From Planctomycetota bacterium (GTDB lineage Bacteria > Planctomycetota > Phycisphaerae > WQYP01), in NCBI GenBank assembly GCA_021805585.1, contig JAJZEY010000018.1, positions 1-7,981 of the forward strand: 7,981 nucleotides of DNA, written 5' to 3'. The notes under the pieces were generated by a model, which was given only the letters and a program-made list of their open reading frames with translations, had not been told where the DNA came from and did no database searches. Position 1 is the stretch's first letter. Every line of letters starts with the position of its first letter. The translations under genes were made by a program, and so were the position numbers. Below, piece after piece: positions 1 to 6,801 of the stretch.

Positions 1-317
1 ATCGTAAAGATGATAAAACCGCGGATTTCGCCGATAACGCGGATACGCCGGGCAATGGGCAGCGCATAAATGTAATCGTGTAGTTGAAGCGCCCTTCGTT
101 CCTGATTTACGGGTAAGGTCCCGATTGGAGGCGTGCGGTGAATGACATTAAGGCCAAAAATCGTTCCGTCACCCGCAGATTCACGCGGAGTGTTCCACCA
201 GACAAAAAATGACCCATCGAGCAGATCGGTCGCTCCGTCACAATTGGCCGTTCGCGTGGTTCCGCTGCAATCGCAATTGGCGTTTTTTTGGCCTTTGGAT
301 ATTCGCTTTCGAATCAA
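1..317 (-). CDS. Possible partial gene cut by the left edge, product unknown
   Basis: One minus-strand frame stays open from about position 515 to the left edge with no stop. Its last 75 or so codons look protein-like: hydrophobic and charged residues alternate (for example ALPIARRIRVIGEIRGFIIF near positions 4-63) and codon use resembles the neighbouring genes. I do not recognise the product. The weak point is the start. The only usual start codon in this frame is a TTG at 315-317, with no ribosome binding site. A CTG near 217-219 does follow a GGAG by eight bases, but CTG starts are rare. It could be the 5' part of a divergent gene, a decayed remnant, or chance openness in GC-rich DNA. It overlaps the competing plus-strand frame at 142-501, and at most one of the two is likely to be real. 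Confidence 0.25.
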   Translation of the reverse strand, partial: MIRKRISKGQKNANCDCSGTTRTANCDGATDLLDGSFFVWWNTPRESAGDGTIFGLNVIHRTPPIGTLPVNQERRALQLHDYIYALPIARRIRVIGEIRGFIIFT

Positions 318-489
318 TGGATGCCGGTTTAAGCGGATACAAAATAGTGCAACGTCTCTTCGCCCATGGATGGCGGGCTGGCCTGATTTTTGGCTGACGA
401 TACAATTCCGGATGGCGGCCTGTTCAAGGCTGCGCCGGGCGGGCGGGCGATTGAATGTCGTGTCGGCGCGGCCTTCAACAGGTGTGCAT

Positions 490-493
490 GGAG
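490..493 (+). promoter_or_regulatory. Ribosome binding site that sets the dipeptidase start
   Basis: GGAG followed by a seven-base spacer before the ATG at 501. It supports 501 over the upstream TTG at 390. Confidence 0.6.
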
Positions 494-500
494 CGACATA

Positions 501-1880
501 ATGCTGGACAGCGTTTTAATCTGGATTGAAAAAAACCATCGGGCGTGGCTGGACGATCTGAAGCAATGGTTGTCCATTCCCAGTGTTTCCGCCAATCCGG
601 AACATCTAAAAGATACCCACGCGGCGGCGGAGTGGGCCATGTTTTATCTGCGCGGTGCCGGCATGCGGACGCGGCTGATTCCAACCGCGGGCCACCCCTG
701 TGTGCTGGCGCAAACGCCCGATGGCTTGTGCCCGCCGACGGCACCGCATGTGCTGTTTTATGGGCATTACGATGTTCAGCCGGCGGAGCCACTGGACCAA
801 TGGCTTTCGCCGCCGTTTACGCCAACAGTGCGGGATGGGCGGCTGTTTGCGCGCGGTGCCAGTGACGACAAAGGCCAGGTGTTCTGTCATCTGGCTGCGC
901 TGGTGGCGTGGAAGCAGATCGCTTCCGAATTGCCGGTGCGTGTAACGGTTTTGCTTGAAGGAGAAGAGGAAATCGGATCGCTGAATCTGCGGCAGGTGCT
1001 GGAAAGCCACCGTGAGGAATTCAAAACCGCCACCACGGTGATTATCAGCGATTCAAGCCAGTTTGCACCCGGCATTCCGGCCATTACAACCGGCCTTCGC
1101 GGTTTGGTGTATTACCAATTGACTGTGCGCGGGGCCAGTGGGGACCTGCACAGCGGCGTCTATGGCGGGGCGGTGGCGAACCCGGCAAATGCACTCTGTC
1201 GCATATTGGGCGGATTGCATGACCAAGATGGAAGGGTCACTGTTCCGAATTTTTATGAGGGTTTGGTCGAGCCGGAAAAGGCCATCCTGGAACAATGGAA
1301 GGAGCTGCCATTTTCCGATCAGACGTTTGCCGCCGCCCTGGGATTAAAGGCTTTGGCGGGCGAGGCGGGATATTCCACACTCGAACGCCGCTGGTCGCGG
1401 CCAACATTGGATGTCAACGGGCTGACCAGCGGTTATCAGGGAGTTGGTGCCAAAACAGTGTTACCCGGCGTGGCCACGGCAAAGGTTTCCATGCGCCTGG
1501 TACCGGGGCAAGATCCGGCGGCTGTTTGCGCCTCTTTTGAGAAATATATGCGGGCCGCGGTGCCGGAAGGCGTGACGCTTTCCATGGAATGCCTGAGTGC
1601 GTCGCCGGCGGTATTAACGCCATCCGATTCCCCGGCGGTACGTGCTGCGGCGACGGCCCTGGAAACAGGGTTCGGACAGCGCCCGGTGCTGATTCGGGAA
1701 GGGGGGTCCATTCCGGTGGTCGCCTGGTTTAAGGAAATTCTGGGAATAGATAGCGTGCTGGTCGGCTTTGGCCTGCCGGATGATAACCTGCACGCTCCCA
1801 ATGAAAAGCTGGATTTGACCTGCTTTTATGGCGGAATCCGCACGGCGGCGGCTCTTTACGATAAAATAGCCGGGAATTGA
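501..1880 (+). CDS. M20 family zinc dipeptidase (CNDP/PepV-like)
   Basis: The 459-residue protein matches the two-domain M20 metallopeptidases that hydrolyse dipeptides in the cytoplasm using two zinc ions. No signal peptide is visible. The expected ligands are all present: His89 and Asp91 in GHYDVQP, bridging Asp122 in GASDDKG, general-base Glu156 and ligand Glu157 in LEGEEEIGS, Asp184 in IISDSS, and His431 in NLHAPNEKL. His217 in GDLHSGVYGG lies in the lid/dimerisation domain (about 195-320) and corresponds to the His that reaches across the dimer in CNDP-type enzymes. The length is normal for the family. I chose the ATG at 501 because GGAG (490-493) sits seven bases upstream; an in-frame TTG at 390 adds 37 residues that look non-homologous. 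Substrate preference cannot be read from the sequence; a broad dipeptidase is likely. The family call is secure, the exact substrate is not. Confidence 0.93.
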   Translation: MLDSVLIWIEKNHRAWLDDLKQWLSIPSVSANPEHLKDTHAAAEWAMFYLRGAGMRTRLIPTAGHPCVLAQTPDGLCPPTAPHVLFYGHYDVQPAEPLDQWLSPPFTPTVRDGRLFARGASDDKGQVFCHLAALVAWKQIASELPVRVTVLLEGEEEIGSLNLRQVLESHREEFKTATTVIISDSSQFAPGIPAITTGLRGLVYYQLTVRGASGDLHSGVYGGAVANPANALCRILGGLHDQDGRVTVPNFYEGLVEPEKAILEQWKELPFSDQTFAAALGLKALAGEAGYSTLERRWSRPTLDVNGLTSGYQGVGAKTVLPGVATAKVSMRLVPGQDPAAVCASFEKYMRAAVPEGVTLSMECLSASPAVLTPSDSPAVRAAATALETGFGQRPVLIREGGSIPVVAWFKEILGIDSVLVGFGLPDDNLHAPNEKLDLTCFYGGIRTAAALYDKIAGN

Positions 1881-1906
1881 TCCAATATGCCGATAATTTC
1901 TCTAAT
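1877..1906 (+). promoter_or_regulatory. Candidate sigma-70-type promoter for the helical-repeat gene
   Basis: TTGATC (1877-1882, four of six matches to TTGACA) is followed after 18 bases by TCTAAT (1901-1906, five of six matches to TATAAT). The -35 element overlaps the dipeptidase stop codon. It would give the next gene its own promoter with a leader of roughly 95 bases. A GATAAT at 1892-1897 is an alternative -10 without a good -35. This is a weak to moderate match, and read-through from the dipeptidase gene is equally possible. Confidence 0.35.
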
Positions 1907-1995
1907 TACGCTTTGGTTGGTCCGACCCAAGCAGGCTGTCCGGTGAAATGAGTGGCCGGGGCAATAGATCCGACTGGATTCACGTTGATTTCAAT

Positions 1996-2001
1996 GGAAG
2001 G
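1996..2001 (+). promoter_or_regulatory. Ribosome binding site that sets the helical-repeat protein start
   Basis: GGAAGG ends seven bases before the ATG at 2009. This decides between in-frame starts at 1952 (GTG), 1994, 2009 and 2018, and it leaves the signal peptide intact. Confidence 0.5.
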
Positions 2002-2008
2002 TGCAGGA

Positions 2009-3592
2009 ATGAAACAAATGATCAATGGGAAGTCCGGTGGACCCGACGGATCGACGCCAATCCTGTTGCGTGGTGTCCGAATGGCCGCGGTTTTTTTGTT
2101 GGCGGCTGCGGCAATGGTAAGTGGTTCGGGAGCGTGTGGCGCGGCGTTGGTAAATCGCAATGGGCCTCCGACAAAGCAAGCGCAGGGGAATGGCACAAAG
2201 TTAAATTTACTGCCCGTTCCGCCGCAGGCGGATCAGACCCCGGCCCGTCAGACGCTGGAGGCTGAATTTAATGCGATGTATCGTGGAAGGGTGAATCGAT
2301 TTACGGTTGGGCAATTTTTGCGGCGGCTACAGGCTGTTGAAACCAATCCCCGGATTCATCCCGTGCGCTGTTATGTGGCGCTGGACCTGGCCACACGACT
2401 AAGCGGACGTTTCGGCTTTTTTCAATTTGGCCAGGCCGCGATTCAGCAACTGGTTGCCGATTATCAGGTCAAGCAGCCCGCTTTAGAGGCGACGTTTGTG
2501 CATCGTTGGGTGGCGTCGCGATTCCTTACCTATTACGCCGCCACATCGCATTTGCAGGCGATCGCGAATTGGGCAAACAATGCGGTTCAGGCCGGCGACC
2601 TGGCGGCAGCCAAACGGATCGCCGCCGACGGTTTGCGGATGGCTGTACGTTTTAAGCAGCGCAAGCAGGTTGTCCAGCTTCGCATGTTGCTGGCGCGTAT
2701 TCATGATCAGCGGCCGATTCTGAAAAAATATCTGACGGCTGAAAAGCGGTTGCTGACGCATCCGGATGACCCACAGGCCAATCAGACCGTCGGGTTGTAC
2801 AGAATTGTGACCGAAGATTACGTTTCCGCTGGAGCAAAATATCTGGTGCTTGCCTCAGACCCGACGTGGCGGGAAATTGGAAAACTGGGTGTTATGGATT
2901 TTACCATTCATCCGCCGATACCGCCTGTCCCGCAACTGCGGGCGGCTAAACTCTGGTGGACGGTTGCGGCGCGGGAAAAGGAAAATGACTATTACGCCAT
3001 GGAAATGCGGCACATGTCCCGATGGTGTTTCACTTGTGCCGCACCGCTGGTAAACCAGGGTTTTTCACATCTCCTTTTTAAAGGCCATTATCACAAGGCG
3101 CTCAAACTGCTTGACGATGCCATCGCGCAGGCGGCCCACGCAAAAAGTCCGGTTCAGTCCGCCGCGCATCTGGCGGCATGGAAGCGGATGCTGGTGGAGA
3201 TCAAGAAATTGCGGGCGAATTTTTCGGCCGCGATGGGGGCGGTCAGCGCCGGGACCGCCACGCCTGAACTCAACGAGTCAATCGGTGAATACCTTTGTTT
3301 TGGCGAGGGACGATGGAAAGAGGGGCTGGTCTACCTTGCCCATGCTAAAAATGCGAAGATTCGCGCTGCGGCCCGCCGGGACAAGGCTCTTCCTGTGCAA
3401 TCGGCGGCGCAGTTGGCCGCGGGCGATGCCTGGTGGCGGCTGGCGCGAAATGCGACCGGTCTGGAAAAGCTGAATCTGGAAAGTCGGGCGGCCTACTGGT
3501 TTGACAAGGCCATGCCAAAATTACAGGGCCGTGAACGCAAACGCGTGCAGTATCACCTGCTGCATTATCAAGTCCTTTTGAAATCTGAATGA
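2009..3592 (+). CDS. Secreted planctomycete-type helical-repeat protein with duplicated Trp-Trp module
   Basis: The 527-residue protein starts with a basic N-terminus and a hydrophobic stretch (about residues 25-46, MAAVFLLAAAAMVSG then ACGAA), consistent with a long Sec signal peptide cleaved by signal peptidase I; no proper lipobox is seen. Residues 50-80 form a Pro/Gln/Asn-rich linker. Residues 82-250 are Ala-rich amphipathic helices resembling TPR-like hairpins (for example GDLAAAKRIAADGLRMAV at 196-213). A module at about 258-347 (Gly262-x-Tyr264, Gly275, Trp316-Trp317, Trp339) recurs at about 421-506 (Gly426-x-Tyr428, Gly439, Trp475-Trp476, Tyr496-Trp497-Phe498). I recall this layout as a planctomycete-enriched domain of unknown function; that is memory, not a search result. 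The start at 2009 is preferred because GGAAGG (1996-2001) lies seven bases upstream; GTG 1952 and ATG 1994 are in-frame alternatives. The molecular role is unknown; a periplasmic or surface protein-binding scaffold is a guess. Confidence 0.85.
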   Translation: MKQMINGKSGGPDGSTPILLRGVRMAAVFLLAAAAMVSGSGACGAALVNRNGPPTKQAQGNGTKLNLLPVPPQADQTPARQTLEAEFNAMYRGRVNRFTVGQFLRRLQAVETNPRIHPVRCYVALDLATRLSGRFGFFQFGQAAIQQLVADYQVKQPALEATFVHRWVASRFLTYYAATSHLQAIANWANNAVQAGDLAAAKRIAADGLRMAVRFKQRKQVVQLRMLLARIHDQRPILKKYLTAEKRLLTHPDDPQANQTVGLYRIVTEDYVSAGAKYLVLASDPTWREIGKLGVMDFTIHPPIPPVPQLRAAKLWWTVAAREKENDYYAMEMRHMSRWCFTCAAPLVNQGFSHLLFKGHYHKALKLLDDAIAQAAHAKSPVQSAAHLAAWKRMLVEIKKLRANFSAAMGAVSAGTATPELNESIGEYLCFGEGRWKEGLVYLAHAKNAKIRAAARRDKALPVQSAAQLAAGDAWWRLARNATGLEKLNLESRAAYWFDKAMPKLQGRERKRVQYHLLHYQVLLKSE

Positions 3593-3738
3593 TGGCAACG
3601 GCTTTAACCCCATTGACACGGTACGAACTGGCCCGACACTGTCGCAAAATCCAGAACTGGCCGCCGGCCCGGCGGTGTGCCGATGGGGGCCACAGGCTGT
3701 ATTTAATGTGGCGGCTTATGCATCCAAGGCAAAGTTAA
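3592..3738 (+). CDS. Possible small coupled gene (48 codons), product unknown
   Basis: The ATG at 3592-3594 shares its A with the stop codon of the helical-repeat gene (TGATG), an arrangement typical of translational coupling. The frame runs 48 residues to a TAA at 3736-3738. The product would be basic (nine Arg, one Lys) with two Cys and three Trp and no clear signal peptide or membrane segment. No Shine-Dalgarno sequence is obvious just before the ATG. I do not recognise it. A perfect GC palindrome lies inside it (3661-3675), so the frame could equally be untranslated 3' sequence that happens to be open. Overlapping stop and start codons arise by chance fairly often, so confidence is low. 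Confidence 0.25.
   Translation: MATALTPLTRYELARHCRKIQNWPPARRCADGGHRLYLMWRLMHPRQS
3661..3675 (+). repeat. GC-rich palindrome just after the helical-repeat gene
   Basis: CCGCCGGCCCGGCGG is a perfect palindrome around one central base. As RNA it could fold with five GC pairs and a five-base loop. No run of T follows it, so it is not a standard intrinsic terminator. It may be a processing or stability element, or chance in GC-rich DNA. Confidence 0.4.
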
Positions 3739-4130
3739 ATGCGGATAATTCAATATAAATTTCCGGGAGCGGCGCGCCCTTTGGCCATATCCGGTATTAA
3801 CGTGCCCGTATGACGAACCGCGTCTGCCCTGCTATTTCCTGATTTGGATAATAGGCATGCATGGGAAACGCGCTGTTATTCCGTTCTGGTTTGGCCTGGC
3901 ATGGAACTGGCTATCCATGCCTGAAAGCCGCCGGTCCATGAAGGATCGGTTGTTTTAGGGCGGTCGGGAAGAATCTGAATGATTGGCGGCGCGGCGGGAT
4001 TGGGCAACCGTTGACGGCAACCCGTTTCGACCCTGGCTGATGATCTCCGACGGGTTGGATGGCTCCGTGGCGCGTAAGCGTTTCATCGGCTTGGCGTATT
4101 CTGTTTAGTCGTGTAACCGGGTTGGGCTTA
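3739..4130. other. Convergent intergenic region without a confident gene
   Basis: This stretch separates the plus-strand genes from the end of the minus-strand membrane-protein gene. It holds an AT-rich patch with TATAAA (3754-3759) but no good -35 partner, a 33-codon open frame (3857-3958) without a convincing ribosome binding site, and the terminator candidate at 3931-3957. Between 3960 and 4130 I see only short imperfect inverted repeats and no clear terminator for the minus-strand operon. Confidence 0.6.
3931..3957 (+). terminator. Intrinsic terminator candidate, plus strand
   Basis: CCGGTCC (3931-3937) pairs over seven positions with GGATCGG (3943-3949), including one G-U pair, across the five-base loop ATGAA. 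TTGTTTTA follows directly. On the minus strand no T-run follows the same hairpin, so it is directional. It would end plus-strand transcripts about 340 bases past the helical-repeat gene. Confidence 0.6.
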
Positions 4131-4796
4131 TTAGATGATGTTAATTGCGCGGCTGGCCACCAGGGCCACAAGTCCCAGAGAAATAATCGACTGGAGCATA
4201 ATCAGCACTTTGGCCCAGCGCGAAAGAATGGCGGTGTCGGTCGGTGAAAATGCCGTGCTGGTGTTGAACGCCAGAAACAGGTAATCTAAAAACCGCGGCG
4301 TCCAGGCCTGTCTTTTGGCGGCGGGAAGCAGCATTTGCGGGAACAGAAAGCAGCCTTCGTCATGATTGCCGCGCAAAGATCTGGCGTGCGGGCCGCCGGC
4401 ATCCAGCCGCCAGTACCAAAGCGCGAAAACCACGATATTCGTGGCCCAGAGTATCGCGGCGGAGGCGAGCATGACTCCAGCCGATTCGGAATGTCGGGGA
4501 ATCGAATACACCAATACCGCCAGGGCCGACGCGACAAACGCCGTTAAAACGCCGGTTACAAAGTGGCCGACAATACGTGTAGGTACGTAGACATGACGAT
4601 AGTATAAAATAATCCATAACACCAGCAGCGGCATTAAAATAACCGGCAGCAGCCATTTGGCCCCCAGCAGGAGGTTCGGCGGCAGGAGCATGTACAAGCC
4701 ACAGGCGAAAAGTGTCGCACCCACCGGAACCCATAACGGTTCAGGACGCGGAATGATCGCAGCGGTTTTCTCCGGCGGTTTGGTTGTCGCATTCAT
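4131..4796 (-). CDS. Multi-pass membrane protein with K+-channel-like C-terminus
   Basis: The 221-residue protein has four hydrophobic segments (about 21-39, 47-66, 77-99 and 106-129), a conserved-looking WYWRLDAGGP stretch (127-136), a soluble loop, then a re-entrant-like segment (169-188) and a final membrane helix (196-220). The last part resembles the pore helix, filter and inner helix of two-transmembrane potassium channels, but TAFSPTD (181-187) stands where the TVGYGD filter would be. I recall similar AFSPTDT proteins in other bacteria annotated only as hypothetical membrane proteins. Ion conduction is therefore inference. The gene begins 38 bases after murJ on the same strand, so co-transcription is likely. 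A TTG at 4799 directly precedes the chosen ATG at 4796; GGGA lies about ten bases upstream, a weak ribosome binding site. Membrane protein: near certain. Channel function: uncertain. Confidence 0.85.
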   Translation of the reverse strand: MNATTKPPEKTAAIIPRPEPLWVPVGATLFACGLYMLLPPNLLLGAKWLLPVILMPLLVLWIILYYRHVYVPTRIVGHFVTGVLTAFVASALAVLVYSIPRHSESAGVMLASAAILWATNIVVFALWYWRLDAGGPHARSLRGNHDEGCFLFPQMLLPAAKRQAWTPRFLDYLFLAFNTSTAFSPTDTAILSRWAKVLIMLQSIISLGLVALVASRAINII

Positions 4797-4834
4797 CAAT
4801 TCTTTTTCCCGTTTTCGTGTCAGACGCGGCTCGC

Positions 4835-6598
4835 TTACGTCGGCCGCCGATCGCGTTCCCCGCGCCGTGCGCCCGTTGATCGCCGGGCAAACCGGCCGAT
4901 GACCGGTGCCTGCCGCAGTTCTTCCATATTCAGGATACGGGCAGCGGCGGCGAACACAAGCACCGCGGTCAGAAGCACCAGCGGCAGCCGCACGGCGACC
5001 GCGGGCAGGCTGTAAACAGGTCCAAGCTGCGTGATGCGGCCAACGGCAAAATTGACCAGCAGGGCCGCGGCCCCCATTGCGGCGGTCACCACCAGTGTTT
5101 TGAAGATATGCCCCGATAACCGCTTAAGCCCAAGGAGGCCGATCCGACGGCGCAGCAGCCATAAAAGTACCAGGCATTGAATCGCGGCCGAAATGCTGGT
5201 GCTGGCGGCAATTCCGCCTTCCCGCATGGGCCAGATCAGAATCAGATTCAGGGTTATGTTCAAAAGCACCATGGCGGCGGCGGTTTTCATGGGGGTTTGC
5301 GCATCGTCCATGGCGTAAAAAACGCGCACCAGAATCATCTGAAGTTCAAAGGCCCATATTCCGGCACAATACCAGCGCGCCGCCCAGACGGCACGGGCCA
5401 CATCCGCCGCGTTCACACGTCCGCCAAGGTAAATAGCGGAAATAAGCATGGGGCAAATGATAATCATGCCGATGGCGGCCGGCAGGCTTAAAAAAAGGCT
5501 TTTGGCGATGGCGGCGCGGGTCAGGCGTTTAATTTCCGGCATATCCCCGGCCACAGCGGCGCGGGAAAGCTGCGGAAAAACCGCAGTGGCGGTGGCCACG
5601 CCGAAAATGCCCACCGGTAATAAATAAATCCGTTGCGCCACCGAAAGCTTGCCAAGCGCTCCGGCCAGCATGGGTGTGGCTATCAAACGGCCCAGCAAAT
5701 GAAAATGCGACAGCCCGCCATGACCATCCGGCGAAAACCACCAGGCAATCTGCGAATCCAGAAAAGTGTTGAGCTGCACAGCGGAAAGGCCCAGCACCAT
5801 GGGCAACATGCGGCGCGTAATCAGCCGCACTGCCGGGCCGGCAATTTCCGCGTGGCCGGCATGTGTGGTTTTCAGGATGCCGGTCAGATGAATACCCGCC
5901 CGACCCACGTTTAACAGCATGATCGCCAACTGCACCAGGCCGGATGCCAAAACCGCCCCGGCCACCCATACAATGCGGCGGTCCAGTGGATAATGCCGCG
6001 TCCAGATGGCGACGGGAACAGCCGCAGCCAGAATCATGGCACCATTGGCCACCATTGGCATAAGTGACTGGGCCGCGAAGCGTTCATGGGCGGCGGCCAT
6101 CGCACCCAGCAGGGCCACGAGGCAGATGGCGATGCAATAGGGCAGCATAATGGCCACCATGCCCGCGGCCAGGCGATTGTTGGCCAGCACGGCATGGGAC
6201 AGGGCGATGGGGATGGCGACGGCCTCGGCGGCGGCGACAATGATCAGCAGCACCAGCGCAAGAATCGCGAACACCCGACGGGCCAGCGCCTGGGCCGCCT
6301 GCGGGCCGGATTCCGCAAGCACCCGTGTGTAAACGGGTAAAAATATAGCGGTAAGTGCCCCTTCACCAAATATTCGGCGAAACAGATTGGGAAATTGAAA
6401 GCCGATCCAGAAAGCCGACCAGGTGGTTCCGACACCCAGAAAATAGCTGCAGGCTTTGTCGCGGGCAAGGCCTGAGATGCGCGATAAAAATGTCAATTTG
6501 GACATAAGATTCGCATGGCCAACGAAACGCTCCGCACCGGATTGGGGCGGCGTGGGAGTCGGACTATCCGGCACATTCTTAATCTGTTGGTCCGCCAT
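4835..6598 (-). CDS. murJ: Lipid II flippase MurJ (MviN family)
   Basis: The 587-residue polytopic protein belongs to the MOP superfamily and should flip lipid II across the inner membrane for peptidoglycan synthesis. A Pro/Thr-rich cytoplasmic leader (1-23) precedes the diagnostic N-terminal block: LSRISGLARD (38-47), then FPNLFRRIFGEGALTAIFLP (69-88). By alignment to E. coli MurJ, which I know from the literature, Arg40, Arg46, Arg74 and Arg323 match the important Arg18, Arg24, Arg52 and Arg270. Ser61 replaces Asp39. The loop before Arg323 (about 286-318) is some 30 residues longer than in E. coli. Fourteen membrane helices are expected, and the tail after about residue 550 is very basic. 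The ATG at 6598 has AAGGAA nine bases upstream (6608-6613). It is the first gene of a probable two-gene operon, divergent from the metallophosphoesterase, with its own promoter candidate at 6650-6678. Confidence 0.95.
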   Translation of the reverse strand: MADQQIKNVPDSPTPTPPQSGAERFVGHANLMSKLTFLSRISGLARDKACSYFLGVGTTWSAFWIGFQFPNLFRRIFGEGALTAIFLPVYTRVLAESGPQAAQALARRVFAILALVLLIIVAAAEAVAIPIALSHAVLANNRLAAGMVAIMLPYCIAICLVALLGAMAAAHERFAAQSLMPMVANGAMILAAAVPVAIWTRHYPLDRRIVWVAGAVLASGLVQLAIMLLNVGRAGIHLTGILKTTHAGHAEIAGPAVRLITRRMLPMVLGLSAVQLNTFLDSQIAWWFSPDGHGGLSHFHLLGRLIATPMLAGALGKLSVAQRIYLLPVGIFGVATATAVFPQLSRAAVAGDMPEIKRLTRAAIAKSLFLSLPAAIGMIIICPMLISAIYLGGRVNAADVARAVWAARWYCAGIWAFELQMILVRVFYAMDDAQTPMKTAAAMVLLNITLNLILIWPMREGGIAASTSISAAIQCLVLLWLLRRRIGLLGLKRLSGHIFKTLVVTAAMGAAALLVNFAVGRITQLGPVYSLPAVAVRLPLVLLTAVLVFAAAARILNMEELRQAPVIGRFARRSTGARRGERDRRPT

Positions 6599-6607
6599 CG
6601 GCCGGAA

Positions 6608-6613
6608 TTCCTT
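6608..6613 (-). promoter_or_regulatory. Ribosome binding site of murJ
   Basis: On the minus strand AAGGAA ends nine bases before the ATG at 6598. It supports the long N-terminal leader of the protein being translated. Confidence 0.6.
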
Positions 6614-6649
6614 AACCCAAATCAGGTGAAATCCTATTCGTTACCCGGA

Positions 6650-6678
6650 ATCATAATTGCCCGCAGGCCGCAGGCCAA
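6650..6678 (-). promoter_or_regulatory. Sigma-70-type promoter candidate for murJ
   Basis: Read on the minus strand: TTGGCC (6678-6673, four of six), exactly 17 bases, then TATGAT (6655-6650, five of six). Transcription would begin near 6643, giving a leader of about 45 bases before the murJ start. Both spacing and position are ideal. Confidence 0.6.
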
Positions 6679-6731
6679 ATACCGTTACCTATGACGGCGG
6701 CCCGCGGCTGATTAAGCCTGACCGTTACGCA

Positions 6732-6758
6732 CCGGCCGATGCCGTGCCTGTCGGCCGG
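6732..6758. repeat. Inverted repeat between the divergent promoters
   Basis: CCGGCCGA (6732-6739) and TCGGCCGG (6751-6758) are perfect eight-base complements around an 11-base spacer. The site lies midway between the two promoter candidates. It could be an operator for a dimeric regulator or an RNA hairpin upstream of both leaders. No T-run follows on either strand. Confidence 0.45.
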
Positions 6759-6801
6759 GTATGCCGGTCAGGTGCCTCGTTGGTCGGGTGTTTTGGCATG
6801 A

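Noticed and set aside
390..500. Extension of the dipeptidase to an in-frame TTG at 390
   Set aside because: The extra 37 residues resemble no M20 N-terminus, while the ATG at 501 has GGAG at proper spacing and starts just where the family normally begins.
1948..2265. Plus-strand frame of 105 codons overlapping the start of the helical-repeat gene
   Set aside because: It lies in a different frame from the gene, and its product is rich in Gly, Trp and Arg with no recognisable structure. The overlapping frame carries a clear signal peptide.
3761..3780. GC-rich GGCGCGCC palindrome after the AT-rich patch
   Set aside because: Too short and too easily formed by chance; no T-run or repeated copy supports a terminator or binding site.
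3911..4171. Minus-strand frame of 86 codons at the 3' end of the membrane-protein gene
   Set aside because: It begins inside the membrane-protein gene in another frame, has no ribosome binding site, and its translation is Pro/Arg-rich without any family resemblance.
5529..5969. Minus-strand frame of 146 codons inside murJ
   Set aside because: It is an out-of-frame shadow of murJ, rich in Gly, Arg and His, and overlaps conserved MurJ sequence.
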